Source of the DNA: Paracoccus spongiarum
GTDB taxonomy: Bacteria; Pseudomonadota; Alphaproteobacteria; Rhodobacterales; Rhodobacteraceae
Assembly: GCF_030732095.1 (NCBI RefSeq)
Contig: NZ_JAVAMQ010000007.1
Location: 124,001-188,000, forward strand
Direction: 5' to 3'
DNA length: 64,000 bases
Shown: in pieces, positions 38,277-46,827 of the stretch
Numbering within the stretch: position 1 is the first letter of the stretch
How the letters are laid out: each line of letters begins with the position of its first letter
The notes under the pieces: generated by a model
The model's database searches: none
Seen by the model: the letters and a program-made list of their open reading frames with translations, nothing else
What the model was told of the DNA's origin: nothing
Position numbers and translations under genes: made by a program

Positions 38277-38983
38277 GCGCCCGCGACCCTTCGGGCGGCG
38301 CGGCGGGCCAGATGTTCCGACAACAGCAGGGCCGTCATCGCGATCGCGATGGCAATCATCACCAGGCGCGATGCCGCGGCCTCGCCACCCGGCGCCTGAA
38401 GCAGCGCGTAGATTGCCGAGGGCACCGTCTGCGTCTGGCCGGGAATGTTCGACACGAAGGTGATCGTCGCCCCGAATTCTCCGATCGCCTTGGCGAAGGC
38501 GAGGATCGCGCCGGCGATCACCCCCGGAAGGATCAGCGGCAGCGTCACCGTCAGGAACACCATCGGGGGCCGCGCGCCCAGGGTCGCGGCGGCCTGTTCA
38601 AGCCGGGGATCGACCGCCTCGATGGCCAGGCGGATCGCCCGGACCATCAGCGGGAAGGCCATGATCGCGGCCGCCAGCACGGCCCCGGTCCAGCGAAAGG
38701 ACAGCACGATTCCGAACCATGCCTCGAGCCATTGCCCGACCGCGCCACGGCGGCCGAACCCGATCAGCAGCAGATAGCCGGTGACCACCGGCGGCAGGAT
38801 CAGCGGCAGGTGGACCAGCCCGTTAAGAAGCTGCTTGCCGGGAAAGGTCCACCGCGCCAGCGCATAGGCGACAAGGATGCCCAGGGGCAGGCTGGCCAGC
38901 GTTGCCACGACGCCCACCCGAAGCGACAGCCGCACCGCCTGCCACTCGGCGGGCCCCAGCCAGCCGGTCAGCGCGTCGATCAT
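38273..38983 (-). CDS. modB: molybdate ABC transporter permease
   Basis: Inner-membrane permease with five to six spans, 236 residues. Has 'LVHLPLILPPVVTGYLLLIG' and the EAA-type loop 'EQAATLGARPPMVFLTVTLP', followed by 'FAKAIGEFGATITFVSNIPG', all ModB hallmarks. Overlaps both modA and modC by four bases. Confidence 0.95.
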   Translation of the reverse strand: MIDALTGWLGPAEWQAVRLSLRVGVVATLASLPLGILVAYALARWTFPGKQLLNGLVHLPLILPPVVTGYLLLIGFGRRGAVGQWLEAWFGIVLSFRWTGAVLAAAIMAFPLMVRAIRLAIEAVDPRLEQAAATLGARPPMVFLTVTLPLILPGVIAGAILAFAKAIGEFGATITFVSNIPGQTQTVPSAIYALLQAPGGEAAASRLVMIAIAIAMTALLLSEHLARRAARRVAGA

Positions 38984-39732
38984 TGCGGCACGACAAAGCC
39001 GAACTCGCGCCAGATCGCGCGCGCGGGCTGCGAGGACAGGTAATCCAGAAACCCCTGCGCCAGATCGCTGTCGGATTGCGCGGTGATCGCGGCGGGATAG
39101 GTGATCGGGTCATGGCTGTCGGCGGGAAAGCTGCCGATGACCGTAACATCATCCTGAACGGCGGCATCGGTCGCATAGACGATCCCCAAGGGCGCCTCGT
39201 TGCGCGCCACGAAGGCCAGGGCCGCGCGCACATTGTCGGATTGCGCGACCATCGGCGCCACCGATTCCCACAGACCAAGGCGGGACAGGGCCTGCTTGCC
39301 GTAGATGCCGGCCGGGACGCTGTCGACCATGGCCATCGACAGCCTGCCGCCGCCCAGCATCGCGACCAGATCAAGGCTGGCGTCGATGGTGACCGGCGCG
39401 GCGTTGCCATGGGCGACCAGCACCAGCCGGTTGCCCAGCAGGTCGCGCCGGGTTCCCTCGCGCAGGCTGCCCGACGCCTCCAGTTCGTCCATCCATTCGG
39501 CGCTGGCCGAGATGAAGATGTCGGCGGGCGCCAACTGCCGGATCTGCTTGGCCAGCACCGACGAGCCGGCGAAGGAGAGCACGGCGCTGTGGCCCGTCTG
39601 CTTGGTCCAGGCCACGGCCACGCTGTCCAGCGCGTCGGTCAGGCTGGCGGCGGCAAAGACCGTCACCTCGCCGGCCGCCACGCCGCTGGCGGTGAATGCA
39701 ACGCCGGCAAAGGCCAGCATCAGATGGCGCAT
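38980..39732 (-). CDS. modA: molybdate-binding periplasmic protein
   Basis: Oxyanion-binding protein of 250 residues with signal peptide ('MLAFAGVAFTASGVAAGEVT') and ModA motifs 'FAAASLTDALDSVAVAW', 'LSFAGSSVLAKQI', 'DIFISASAEWMDEL' and 'YATDAAVQDDVTV'. First gene of modABC. A candidate ModE box lies 12 bases upstream. Confidence 0.95.
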   Translation of the reverse strand: MRHLMLAFAGVAFTASGVAAGEVTVFAAASLTDALDSVAVAWTKQTGHSAVLSFAGSSVLAKQIRQLAPADIFISASAEWMDELEASGSLREGTRRDLLGNRLVLVAHGNAAPVTIDASLDLVAMLGGGRLSMAMVDSVPAGIYGKQALSRLGLWESVAPMVAQSDNVRAALAFVARNEAPLGIVYATDAAVQDDVTVIGSFPADSHDPITYPAAITAQSDSDLAQGFLDYLSSQPARAIWREFGFVVPQ

Positions 39733-39743
39733 GGATGATCGTC

Positions 39744-39768
39744 CGGATATGTCTCATCAGATATATCG
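39744..39768. promoter_or_regulatory. Mo-box-like inverted repeat upstream of modA
   Basis: CGGATAT at 39744-39750 and ATATATCG at 39761-39768 form an AT-rich inverted repeat within GC-rich DNA, just upstream of modA. It resembles ModE operators (TATAT-type half-sites about 10 bases apart). No modE gene is seen in the window, so this is a position-based suggestion. Confidence 0.4.
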
Positions 39769-39935
39769 CGAGAATCCTGCGCCGACGCAAGCGATATTTC
39801 ACGCCGGACATAGCGGGCCCTGCCGCCGCCCGATACCCGAACGATAGTCCGCGATCCGACTGTCGCCCCCCTTGGAGGCGGCCGCATTTCCTGCGACAGA
39901 TCCGTTGCCATATCCGTCCCGCCGACAGGTGCCCG

Positions 39936-40619
39936 ATGCCCCGCCCCATCCCCCTCGTGCTGTCCGATCATCACGTCGCCCGCGTGCCCCCGGCCGACGG
40001 GCTGCTGCACGACCCCTCCTGGCAGATGCTTCAGGATGACGATCTGGACCGGCTGGCCGCGCGGCTGACCGACGGACGGCCGCGGCCGGTTCCGATCTTC
40101 GCCTACGGCTCGCTGATCTGGAACCCCGGCTTCGAGGTTCAGGGCCGCCGCCGCGCCACCGCGATCGGCTGGCATCGCGATTTCTCGCTGTCGCTGGATC
40201 ATTTCAGGGGGACGCCCGAGCGGCCGGGCCTGATGCTGGCGCTTGCCTCGGGCGGCAGCTGCGAAGGCCTGCTGCTCGAGATTGCAGTCGCCAGCGAGGC
40301 CGAGGCGCTGCGGGCGATCCTGCGCCGCGAACTGGTCGCGCATGAACTGGCCGCCAACGCCTGCTGGATCGAGGTCGAGACGGATCGCGGCCGCGAAACC
40401 GCGCTGACCTTCTATGCCGATCCGGTCGATGCCCCGGTGCTGCGCCTGACGGTCCAGGAACAGGCGCGACGGCTGGCGACGGCCGCCGGCGCGGCGGGAT
40501 CGGGCGCGGAATACCTGCTGCGCACGGCCCGCGGGCTCGAGGCGCTGGGCATCCACGACGAATACATCTGGACCCTGCAACGGCTGGTCGCCGAGGAAAT
40601 CGACGCGCGCCACGCCTGA
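39936..40619 (+). CDS. chaC: ChaC-family glutathione-specific gamma-glutamylcyclotransferase
   Basis: Cytosolic enzyme that degrades glutathione to 5-oxoproline and Cys-Gly. The 227-residue product from ATG 39936 has the substrate-binding motif 'FAYGSLIWNPGFEV' (residues 55-68), 'ATAIGWHRDFSLSLDHFRGT' and 'PERPGLMLALASGGSCEG' with the expected catalytic acidic residue region, and C-terminal 'YLLRTARGLEALGIHDEY'. Stand-alone gene. Confidence 0.9.
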   Translation: MPRPIPLVLSDHHVARVPPADGLLHDPSWQMLQDDDLDRLAARLTDGRPRPVPIFAYGSLIWNPGFEVQGRRRATAIGWHRDFSLSLDHFRGTPERPGLMLALASGGSCEGLLLEIAVASEAEALRAILRRELVAHELAANACWIEVETDRGRETALTFYADPVDAPVLRLTVQEQARRLATAAGAAGSGAEYLLRTARGLEALGIHDEYIWTLQRLVAEEIDARHA

Positions 40620-40737
40620 GCCGCTATCCTTGCCAAGACGGAAACCCCGCGCCATCATGCTGGCCTAGTGCCCGCCCATACCGGGCGGCGCCCTGCTACG
40701 GAGTATCTTGACCCACAGCTGAATCCAGGAGATGCCG

Positions 40738-41154
40738 ATGCGTCGCGCTGTCACGATTGCCCTTTTTCTTGCCGCCTTGCCGGCGGCCTCGCCGGCACAG
40801 GAATGGACCCAGTTCGCCTATTACCTCGCGCGGATCGGACCCGAGGACCTGCGCAGTTCCAGCGGGCAGCCGATCCGGTCGCTTGGTGGCGCCTTGCAGC
40901 AGGATCGCGCGAATTACCACCGGTTCGGCATTCGCCACGCGAATGACGAATCCGATCCGGTCTTCGCCAACCGCGACCTGCGCGCCCGCATCCCGGCGAT
41001 GGTCGCGGCGGGCGGCAACGACCGCGGGCGGCTTGCCCGCATGGCCCGCGAGGGACGGCCCTTCGATGTGGGCGTCTTTGTCTGTGGTTCGGGCAACACC
41101 CCCTCGGTCATCTACATCGCCGGCAGGGGCGAGGATCATTCGGGCTGCAACTGA
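40738..41154 (+). CDS. small secreted hypothetical protein
   Basis: 138 residues from ATG 40738, chosen because AGGAG lies six bases upstream (the ATG at 40732 abuts it). N-terminal signal peptide 'RRAVTIALFLAALPAASPAQ'. The mature part is polar, with 'DLRSSSGQPIRSLGGALQQD', 'FANRDLRARIPAMV' and a C-terminal 'VFVCGSGNTPSVIYI' plus 'HSGCN', so two cysteines that could form a disulfide. I do not recognise the family. Export to the periplasm is inferred from the leader. Confidence 0.65.
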   Translation: MRRAVTIALFLAALPAASPAQEWTQFAYYLARIGPEDLRSSSGQPIRSLGGALQQDRANYHRFGIRHANDESDPVFANRDLRARIPAMVAAGGNDRGRLARMAREGRPFDVGVFVCGSGNTPSVIYIAGRGEDHSGCN

Positions 41155-41320
41155 CCCGTCCATGCCCTCGTGCCGCGCCATCCCGGCGTGGCGCGATCTG
41201 GCCGGCAGATGACACCCGGGAATTCAGGCTTGATTTTGATGTGATTTCTCAGCAGTCTGGTGCCATCAAGCGACCACGGCGACGATGTGACCTTTCTCCC
41301 GCAAGGAGCAGGCCAAGATC

Positions 41321-42781
41321 ATGTGCATGACCTGTTGCGAGAAGGCCGCGGCTGGCGCCGCGGCGCTGGACCCCTGCCTCTGCGGGGCACCGCAGACCGC
41401 CCGGGCAATGGCGCGGATCGAGGCGGACCTGACGCGCCGGCACTTTCTGGGGGGAACCGCGGCGGTGCTGGGCCTGTTCGCGGGCTTCGGCCTCGCGCCG
41501 CGCGAGTTGCGGGCCCAGACGCCCGGCCGGCCGACGCTGCTGACCAATCTGCGCTTCTTCGACGGCACCACGCCCTCGATGCAGACCGGCCGCGACATCC
41601 TGATCGCCGAAGGCCGCATTGCCGGGCTGCTGGCGGCCGGCACCGGCCCCGAGGGTGCAGAGGTGATCGACTGCGGCGGTCGCAGCGTGACGCCCGGACT
41701 GATCGACTGCCACTGGCACGCGACCTTGGTCGGGATCAGCCAGATCGCCGCGATGACGCAGGATGTCGGCTGGGTCCACCTGATGGCCGGGCGCGAGGCG
41801 GGCGCCACGCTGATGCGCGGCTTCACCACCGTGCGCGATACCGGCGGGCCGGTCTTCGGCCTCAAGATGGCCATCGACCAGGGCGCGGTGACGGGCCCGC
41901 GGATCTTTCCCTCGGGCGCGATGCTGTCGCAAACCTCGGGGCACGGCGACTTCCGGCTTCTGAACCTGCTGCCACGCATGCCCGGCGATGGTGCCGACCA
42001 TATCGAGCGCAGCGGTGTCGCCGCGATCGCGGACGGGCGCGACGAAGTGCTGCGCCGGACCCGCGAACAGCTGATGCGCGGGGCAAGCCAGATCAAGATC
42101 ATGGCCGGCGGGGGCGTCGCCTCGCCCTATGATCCGCTGGACACCGCGCAGTACCTGCTGGACGAGATGCGCGCCGCGGTCGAGGCGGCGGCGGACTGGG
42201 GCACTTATGTCTGCGCCCATGTCTACACGCCCAAGGGCATCATGCGCTGCATTGAAGCCGGGGTCAGGTCGATCGAGCACGGCCAGCTTGCCGACGAGGC
42301 GACCATCCGCGCGATGGCGGAGGCCGATGTCTGGTGGAGCATCCAGCCCTTCCTGGCCGATGACGATGCCAACCAGTACAGCGACCCGAAAAGTCAGGCC
42401 AAGCAGCGCGACGTGGCCGAGGGCACGGTGCGTGCATTTCAGCAGGGCCGGGCCGAGGGCGTGAACATGGCCTTCGGCACCGATGTGCTGTTCAACCCGC
42501 GCGGGGCGGCCAGCCAGGGGCGCCAGTTGGCCAAGCTGACCCGGTTCATGCCACCCCTCGAGGCGCTGCGGCTGGCCACCGGCGCCGCGGGGCAGCTGCT
42601 TGCGCTGTCCGGCGAACGTGCGCCCTATGACGGCCGGCTGGGCGTGATCGCCGACAATGCGCTGGCCGACCTGCTGGTCTGGGACGGCGACCCCGAGCGC
42701 GACCTCGACTTCCTGTCCGACCCGGACGCCAATCTCCGCCTGGTCATGAAGGGCGGGCGCATCTTCAAGGAGCAGCTTTGA
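41321..42781 (+). CDS. Tat-exported metal-dependent amidohydrolase with Cys-rich leader
   Basis: 486-residue protein of the imidazolonepropionase/amidohydrolase superfamily. The first 22 residues contain five cysteines (2, 5, 6, 19, 21), then a Tat signal 'TRRHFLGGTAAVLGLFAGFG' with Arg39-Arg40. Metal ligands: His131 and His133 in 'DCHWHA', a likely carbamylated Lys in 'QIKIMAGGG', His in 'CAHVYTPKG', His in 'SIEHGQLAD' and Asp in 'AFGTDVLFN'. Probably acts on an amide or cyclic amide in the periplasm; substrate unknown. The stop overlaps the start of the outer-membrane protein gene (TGATG at 42779-42783). Confidence 0.83.
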   Translation: MCMTCCEKAAAGAAALDPCLCGAPQTARAMARIEADLTRRHFLGGTAAVLGLFAGFGLAPRELRAQTPGRPTLLTNLRFFDGTTPSMQTGRDILIAEGRIAGLLAAGTGPEGAEVIDCGGRSVTPGLIDCHWHATLVGISQIAAMTQDVGWVHLMAGREAGATLMRGFTTVRDTGGPVFGLKMAIDQGAVTGPRIFPSGAMLSQTSGHGDFRLLNLLPRMPGDGADHIERSGVAAIADGRDEVLRRTREQLMRGASQIKIMAGGGVASPYDPLDTAQYLLDEMRAAVEAAADWGTYVCAHVYTPKGIMRCIEAGVRSIEHGQLADEATIRAMAEADVWWSIQPFLADDDANQYSDPKSQAKQRDVAEGTVRAFQQGRAEGVNMAFGTDVLFNPRGAASQGRQLAKLTRFMPPLEALRLATGAAGQLLALSGERAPYDGRLGVIADNALADLLVWDGDPERDLDFLSDPDANLRLVMKGGRIFKEQL

Positions 42782-43527
42782 TGATCCCGGCAGTCCCATG
42801 TCTTCGCCGTCGCGCCGCCGCCATGCTGATCGCCGCCGCCGGCGCCACCGCGCCCGCGCCCCTTCTGGCCGAGGACTGGTCGGGGCAGGTCACGCTTTAT
42901 GGCTGGGGTGCCGGGGTCAGCGGCGACTTCACGCCCTTCGCCGGGGCGCCGACCCTGTCTTTCGACAAGTCCCTGTCGGACGTTCTGGACGATCTGGACG
43001 GCGCGTTCTTCGCCACCGCGCTGGCGCGGCGCGGCGATCTGGTGGTCTTCGGCGACCTGACATATTCGAAATCCTCGCGCGCCGGCATCGTGCCGCCGGG
43101 GATCCCCGCCTCGGGCGAGGTCAGGCTGCGCTCGGCCACGCTGGCCGCGGGGCGGCGGATGGATGCGGGCGCAGGAACCACCCTCGACATCCTCGCCGGC
43201 CTGCGCGCATGGAAGGTCGAGGGCGAGGTCGTCTCGCCGGTCCTGTCGGTCGCGCCGGGCGCCAGCTTCGTCGATCCGATCATCGCGCTGCGCGTGAACA
43301 CGCAGCTGTCGGACCGCTGGTCGCTGCTGTCCTATGCCGATATCGGCGGGCTGGGGGTCGGGTCGGAGCTGACCTGGCAGGCCGCCGTGACCGCCAACTT
43401 CCAGGCCAGCGACCGGCTGTATCTGTCGATCGGCTGGCGGCATCTTTACGTCGATTACGACGAGGATGGCAGCCTGTTCGAAGGCGCGATGACCGGCCCG
43501 GTGATCGGCGCCACGCTGCGATTCTGA
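42781..43527 (+). CDS. predicted outer-membrane beta-barrel protein
   Basis: 248 residues from ATG 42781 with a signal peptide ('AAAMLIAAAGATAPAPLLAE') and alternating beta-strand pattern: 'WSGQVTLYGWGAGVSGDFTP', 'FFATALARRGDLVVFGDLTY', 'LYLSIGWRHLYVDYDEDG', ending 'GPVIGATLRF' with C-terminal Phe, the barrel insertion signal. Resembles OmpW/OmpX-like small barrels, family not certain. Coupled to the amidohydrolase upstream; its last 73 bases overlap the antisense 3' end of the SulP gene. Confidence 0.75.
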   Translation: MIPAVPCLRRRAAAMLIAAAGATAPAPLLAEDWSGQVTLYGWGAGVSGDFTPFAGAPTLSFDKSLSDVLDDLDGAFFATALARRGDLVVFGDLTYSKSSRAGIVPPGIPASGEVRLRSATLAAGRRMDAGAGTTLDILAGLRAWKVEGEVVSPVLSVAPGASFVDPIIALRVNTQLSDRWSLLSYADIGGLGVGSELTWQAAVTANFQASDRLYLSIGWRHLYVDYDEDGSLFEGAMTGPVIGATLRF

Positions 43528-45239
43528 TCGGCCCCGGCCAGGTCGCGCCAGGCATCATATTGCGACAGGAACACCCGGCCGGTCAGGTCCCGCAGGAAGT
43601 CGCTGGCCTTCAGCCGGTCCATCACCGGCCCCTTCACCTCGGACAGGTGCAGGCGCACGCCCATGGTCTGCAGCCGGTGCGCGATCGCCTCGAGACTTTC
43701 CAGCGCGCTCAGGTCGATGTCGTTGATCGCCGAACACATCAGCACCACATGCCGCACCGCGCAGTCCGGCGTCACCCGACGGGCGATGTGATCCTCGAGA
43801 TAGCGGGCATTGGCGAAATACAGGCTTTCGTCGATGCGCAGGATCACCAGCGCGGGATCGGTCAGCACCTCATGGCGCAGGATGTTGCGGAAATGCTGGG
43901 TGCCGGGGACCAGTCCCACCTCGGCCACATGCGGGCGCGAGGTCTTGTAGAGATGCAGCGCGATGGACAGGACCACCCCCGCCAGCACGCCCGCCTCGAC
44001 GCCGACGCCCAGTGTCAGCAGGATCGTGGCCGCAACGGCCACGAAATCGGCGCGCGAAAAGGCCCATGCCCGGCGCAGGATCGAGACATCGACCAGCGAC
44101 AGCACCGCCACGATGATCGTCGCCGCCAGGGTGGCGACGGGCAGGAAATGGATCAGCGGCGTCAGCGCCAGCGCCGCCACACCCAGCCCCAGCGCGGTGA
44201 ACGCACCGGCCGCCGCGGTCGCGGCGCCCGCGTCGAAATTCACCACCGAACGGGCAAAGCCGCCGGTGACCGGAAAGCCGCCGGTGAAGGCCGCACCCAG
44301 ATTGGCCGCGCCAAGGCCGATCAGTTCCTGGTCGGGATCGATCCGCTGGCGGCGGCGCGCGGCCAGCGTCTGCGCGACCGACACCGACTCGACGAAGCCC
44401 ACGACCGAGATCAGCAGCGCCGGCACCAGCAGCGCTCGGACCAGATCCGACGAGAGCGAGGGCAGCGTCATCGGCGGCAGGCCACGCGGCACCTCGCCGA
44501 CGATCCGCACGCCCATCTCGTCCAGCCGCAGGGCGCGAACCACCAGCGTGGTGGCCACGACCGCCAGCACCGGCCCCGCCTTCGCGACGACATCGGCGGC
44601 CCGCGCGCCCATCCCCAGGCGGCGGAGCAGCGGCTTCAGCCCGCGCCGCACCCAGAACAGGAAGGCCAGCGCGGCCGCGCCGATGGCCAGCGTCACCGGA
44701 TTGACCTGCGGCAGGCCGCGCAGCAGGGCGGACAGCATCTGCGGCAGGCTGTGTCCGGCCGCGCCGATGCCCAGCAGATGGCCCAGCTGACTGGTCGCGA
44801 TCAGGATGCCCGAGGCAGAGATGAAGCCCGAGATGACCGGATGGGACAGGAAATTCGCCAGGAAGCCCAGCCGCAGCACCCCCATCACCATCAGCATCGC
44901 CCCCGACAGCAGGGCCAGCGTCAGGGCCGCGACCGCATAGCCCGCGGTGCCTTGCTGGGCGATGGTGCCGACCGCCGCGGCGGTCATCAGCGACACCACC
45001 GCCACCGGGCCGACCGCCAGCGCACGGCTGGTGCCGAACACGGCATACAGCAGGATCGGCGCGATCGAGGCGTAAAGCCCCGCTTCGGGCGGCAGCCCGG
45101 CCAGCAGGGCGTAGGCCAGCGATTGCGGGATCAGCATGATCGTCACGATCATCGCAGCCAGCAGATCGTCGGCCAGCGCCGCGCGACCGTAATCGCTGGC
45201 CCAGTCGAGGATCGGGAAGAATTCTCGGATCGGCTTCAC
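43455..45239 (-). CDS. SulP-family anion permease with STAS domain
   Basis: Inner-membrane anion (sulfate/bicarbonate) transporter, 594 residues from GTG 45239 ('VKPIREFFPILDW'). N-terminal permease core with 'MIPQSLAYALLAGLPPEAGL', 'GTSRALAVGPVAVVSLMTAA' and 'FPVTGGFARSVVNFDAGAAT', and a C-terminal STAS domain from about 440 ('VLMCSAINDIDLSALESLEA'). Third gene of a reactive-sulfur module with a sulfurtransferase and a persulfide-dioxygenase-like enzyme, so export or uptake of sulfite or sulfate is a reasonable role. Convergently overlaps the outer-membrane protein gene by 73 bases. Confidence 0.88.
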   Translation of the reverse strand: MKPIREFFPILDWASDYGRAALADDLLAAMIVTIMLIPQSLAYALLAGLPPEAGLYASIAPILLYAVFGTSRALAVGPVAVVSLMTAAAVGTIAQQGTAGYAVAALTLALLSGAMLMVMGVLRLGFLANFLSHPVISGFISASGILIATSQLGHLLGIGAAGHSLPQMLSALLRGLPQVNPVTLAIGAAALAFLFWVRRGLKPLLRRLGMGARAADVVAKAGPVLAVVATTLVVRALRLDEMGVRIVGEVPRGLPPMTLPSLSSDLVRALLVPALLISVVGFVESVSVAQTLAARRRQRIDPDQELIGLGAANLGAAFTGGFPVTGGFARSVVNFDAGAATAAAGAFTALGLGVAALALTPLIHFLPVATLAATIIVAVLSLVDVSILRRAWAFSRADFVAVAATILLTLGVGVEAGVLAGVVLSIALHLYKTSRPHVAEVGLVPGTQHFRNILRHEVLTDPALVILRIDESLYFANARYLEDHIARRVTPDCAVRHVVLMCSAINDIDLSALESLEAIAHRLQTMGVRLHLSEVKGPVMDRLKASDFLRDLTGRVFLSQYDAWRDLAGADQNRSVAPITGPVIAPSNRLPSSS

Positions 45240-45270
45240 CGGTCTGGTCCGTGTCTTGCGGCGGCGCGGG

Positions 45271-45735
45271 TCATGTGGACCGCGACCGAAGGGTGCCTTG
45301 CTGCATGGGCGGCGCGACCCCGCTGTCCGACATGCGGCGCGCGACATCCGACAGGTCGTAGCCCGCCGCCCCCGCTGCGGCCAGGATCTGCGCCGCGGGC
45401 ATCCGTCCGACCTGCGACAGCGCCCAGAGCGTGGCCGAGCGCATCCCCGAACGGCAGCAGGCCATGACCGGCCCCGGCATCTCCTCCAGCGCGGTGCCGA
45501 AGGCGGTCACATCGCTGTCGCGGATCATGCCGCCGGCCACGGGAATGTGCCGCGCCTCGATCCCGGCCGCGGCCGCGGCCTCGCGAAGGGTCGCGAAGTC
45601 GGGCTGGTCGGCGGCCTCGCCGTCGGGCCGGTTCACGATCAGCGACCGGTAGCCCCTGTCCCTCAGCGCGGCCATGTCGCCGGGCACCACCTGCGGGCCC
45701 ACCGCGATCCGCGGCGAAAGCATCCTTGCGTCCAT
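45271..45735 (-). CDS. TIGR01244-type sulfurtransferase (Blh N-domain-like, DUF442)
   Basis: 154-residue phosphatase-like fold sulfurtransferase. The active-site loop is 'MACCRSGMRS' with Cys93-Cys94 and the CxSGxRS P-loop, preceded by 'GYRSLIVNRPDGEAADQPDF' and 'HIPVAGG', as in the N-terminal domain of Blh and CstB-type proteins. It probably passes sulfane sulfur to the metallo-hydrolase encoded 23 bases upstream. I use the ATG at 45735. Confidence 0.85.
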   Translation of the reverse strand: MDARMLSPRIAVGPQVVPGDMAALRDRGYRSLIVNRPDGEAADQPDFATLREAAAAAGIEARHIPVAGGMIRDSDVTAFGTALEEMPGPVMACCRSGMRSATLWALSQVGRMPAAQILAAAGAAGYDLSDVARRMSDSGVAPPMQQGTLRSRST

Positions 45736-45758
45736 CTGTTTCTCTCCGCGAACAGGGG

Positions 45759-46643
45759 TCAGAGACCGTTGACCGGCACCTTCAGCATCGGCCGGCCGTC
45801 GGGATCGCGCGGAAGCTCGCCCGCGCGCATGTTGACCTGCAGCGAGGGCAGGATCAGCCGGGGCATGTCCAGCGTCGCATCGCGCTGGGTGCGGAAGCGG
45901 ATGAACTCCTCTCGCGACCGGCCCTGCCCGACATGGATGTTGTGGGCGCGCTCCTCGGCCACGCTGGTCTCCCACCGGATATCGCGGCCGCCCGGGGCGT
46001 AATCGTGGCACATGAACAGCCGCATCCCGTCGGGCAGCGCCAGCACCTTCTGGATGCTGTCATACAGCGTCCCGGCATCCCCGCCCGGGAAATCCGCCCG
46101 CGCCGAACCGCCATCGGGCATGAACAGCGTGTCGCCGACAAAGGCCGCGTCGCCCATCACATGCGTCATGCAGGCGGGCGTGTGGCCCGGCGTCGCGATG
46201 GCCACCACCGGCATCCGGCCGACATGATAGACATCGCCATCGGCGAACAGCGCGTCGAACTGGCTGCCGTCGCGCTGGAACTCGGTGCCCTCGTTGAAGA
46301 TCTTGCCGAAGGTCTCCTGCACGACCATGATCTTGTCGCCGATGCCGATCCTGCCGCCAAGGGCCGCCTGGATATAGGGGGCGGCCGACAGATGATCGGC
46401 GTGGACATGGGTCTCGATGATCCATTCCAGCGTCAGGCCGTGTTCGCGGATATGCGCGATGATGGCATCGGCGTGATCGTAGGTGATCCTGCCGGCGGCA
46501 TAGTCGATGTCCATGACCGAATCGACCACCGCGCACGAGGTCGATTGCGGGTCGCGCACCACATAGCTGATGGTGTTCGTGGCGGGATCGAAGAAGCCCG
46601 TGACCTCGGGCCTGATGGACATGTCGATCGAATACTGGCTCAT
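45759..46643 (-). CDS. MBL-fold persulfide dioxygenase-like hydrolase (Blh/ETHE1 type)
   Basis: 294-residue metallo-beta-lactamase-fold enzyme. Metal ligands: 'THVHADHL' (residues 78-85), His in 'TPGHTPACMTH', Asp in 'FVGDTLFMPDGGSARADF' and His in 'FMCHDYAPGG'. These fit the non-haem iron persulfide dioxygenase/Blh group that oxidises glutathione persulfide to sulfite. I start at ATG 46643. It follows the Crp/Fnr gene after 184 bases and precedes sulfurtransferase and SulP genes. Confidence 0.87.
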   Translation of the reverse strand: MSQYSIDMSIRPEVTGFFDPATNTISYVVRDPQSTSCAVVDSVMDIDYAAGRITYDHADAIIAHIREHGLTLEWIIETHVHADHLSAAPYIQAALGGRIGIGDKIMVVQETFGKIFNEGTEFQRDGSQFDALFADGDVYHVGRMPVVAIATPGHTPACMTHVMGDAAFVGDTLFMPDGGSARADFPGGDAGTLYDSIQKVLALPDGMRLFMCHDYAPGGRDIRWETSVAEERAHNIHVGQGRSREEFIRFRTQRDATLDMPRLILPSLQVNMRAGELPRDPDGRPMLKVPVNGL

Positions 46644-46827
46644 GGTCGTCCTCGTCTGGATGGCCGGCGCGGTCAGCGGCGGCAGGTCGTGGTGCCCGGC
46701 AGCGCGGTGCCGAGGATGAACCGAATCAGGCGATCCGAACTGCCGATCGTTGATGGTCATGGCTGCCCCAGGGCATCAGGTGATGGTCCTGCATAGCCTG
46801 CCGGGGCGGGGGCTGTCGGTAACTAAG

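Noticed and set aside
42798..45467. 889-codon plus-strand open frame across the barrel and SulP genes
   Set aside because: Arg/His/Gln-rich shadow sequence antisense to SulP; no domain, no ribosome site.
46774..46785. CATCA-GG-TGATG as a Crp/Fnr operator before the persulfide genes
   Set aside because: Arms of five bases and a two-base spacer do not match Crp (TGTGA-N6-TCACA) or FNR (TTGAT-N4-ATCAA) sites; chance is a sufficient explanation.
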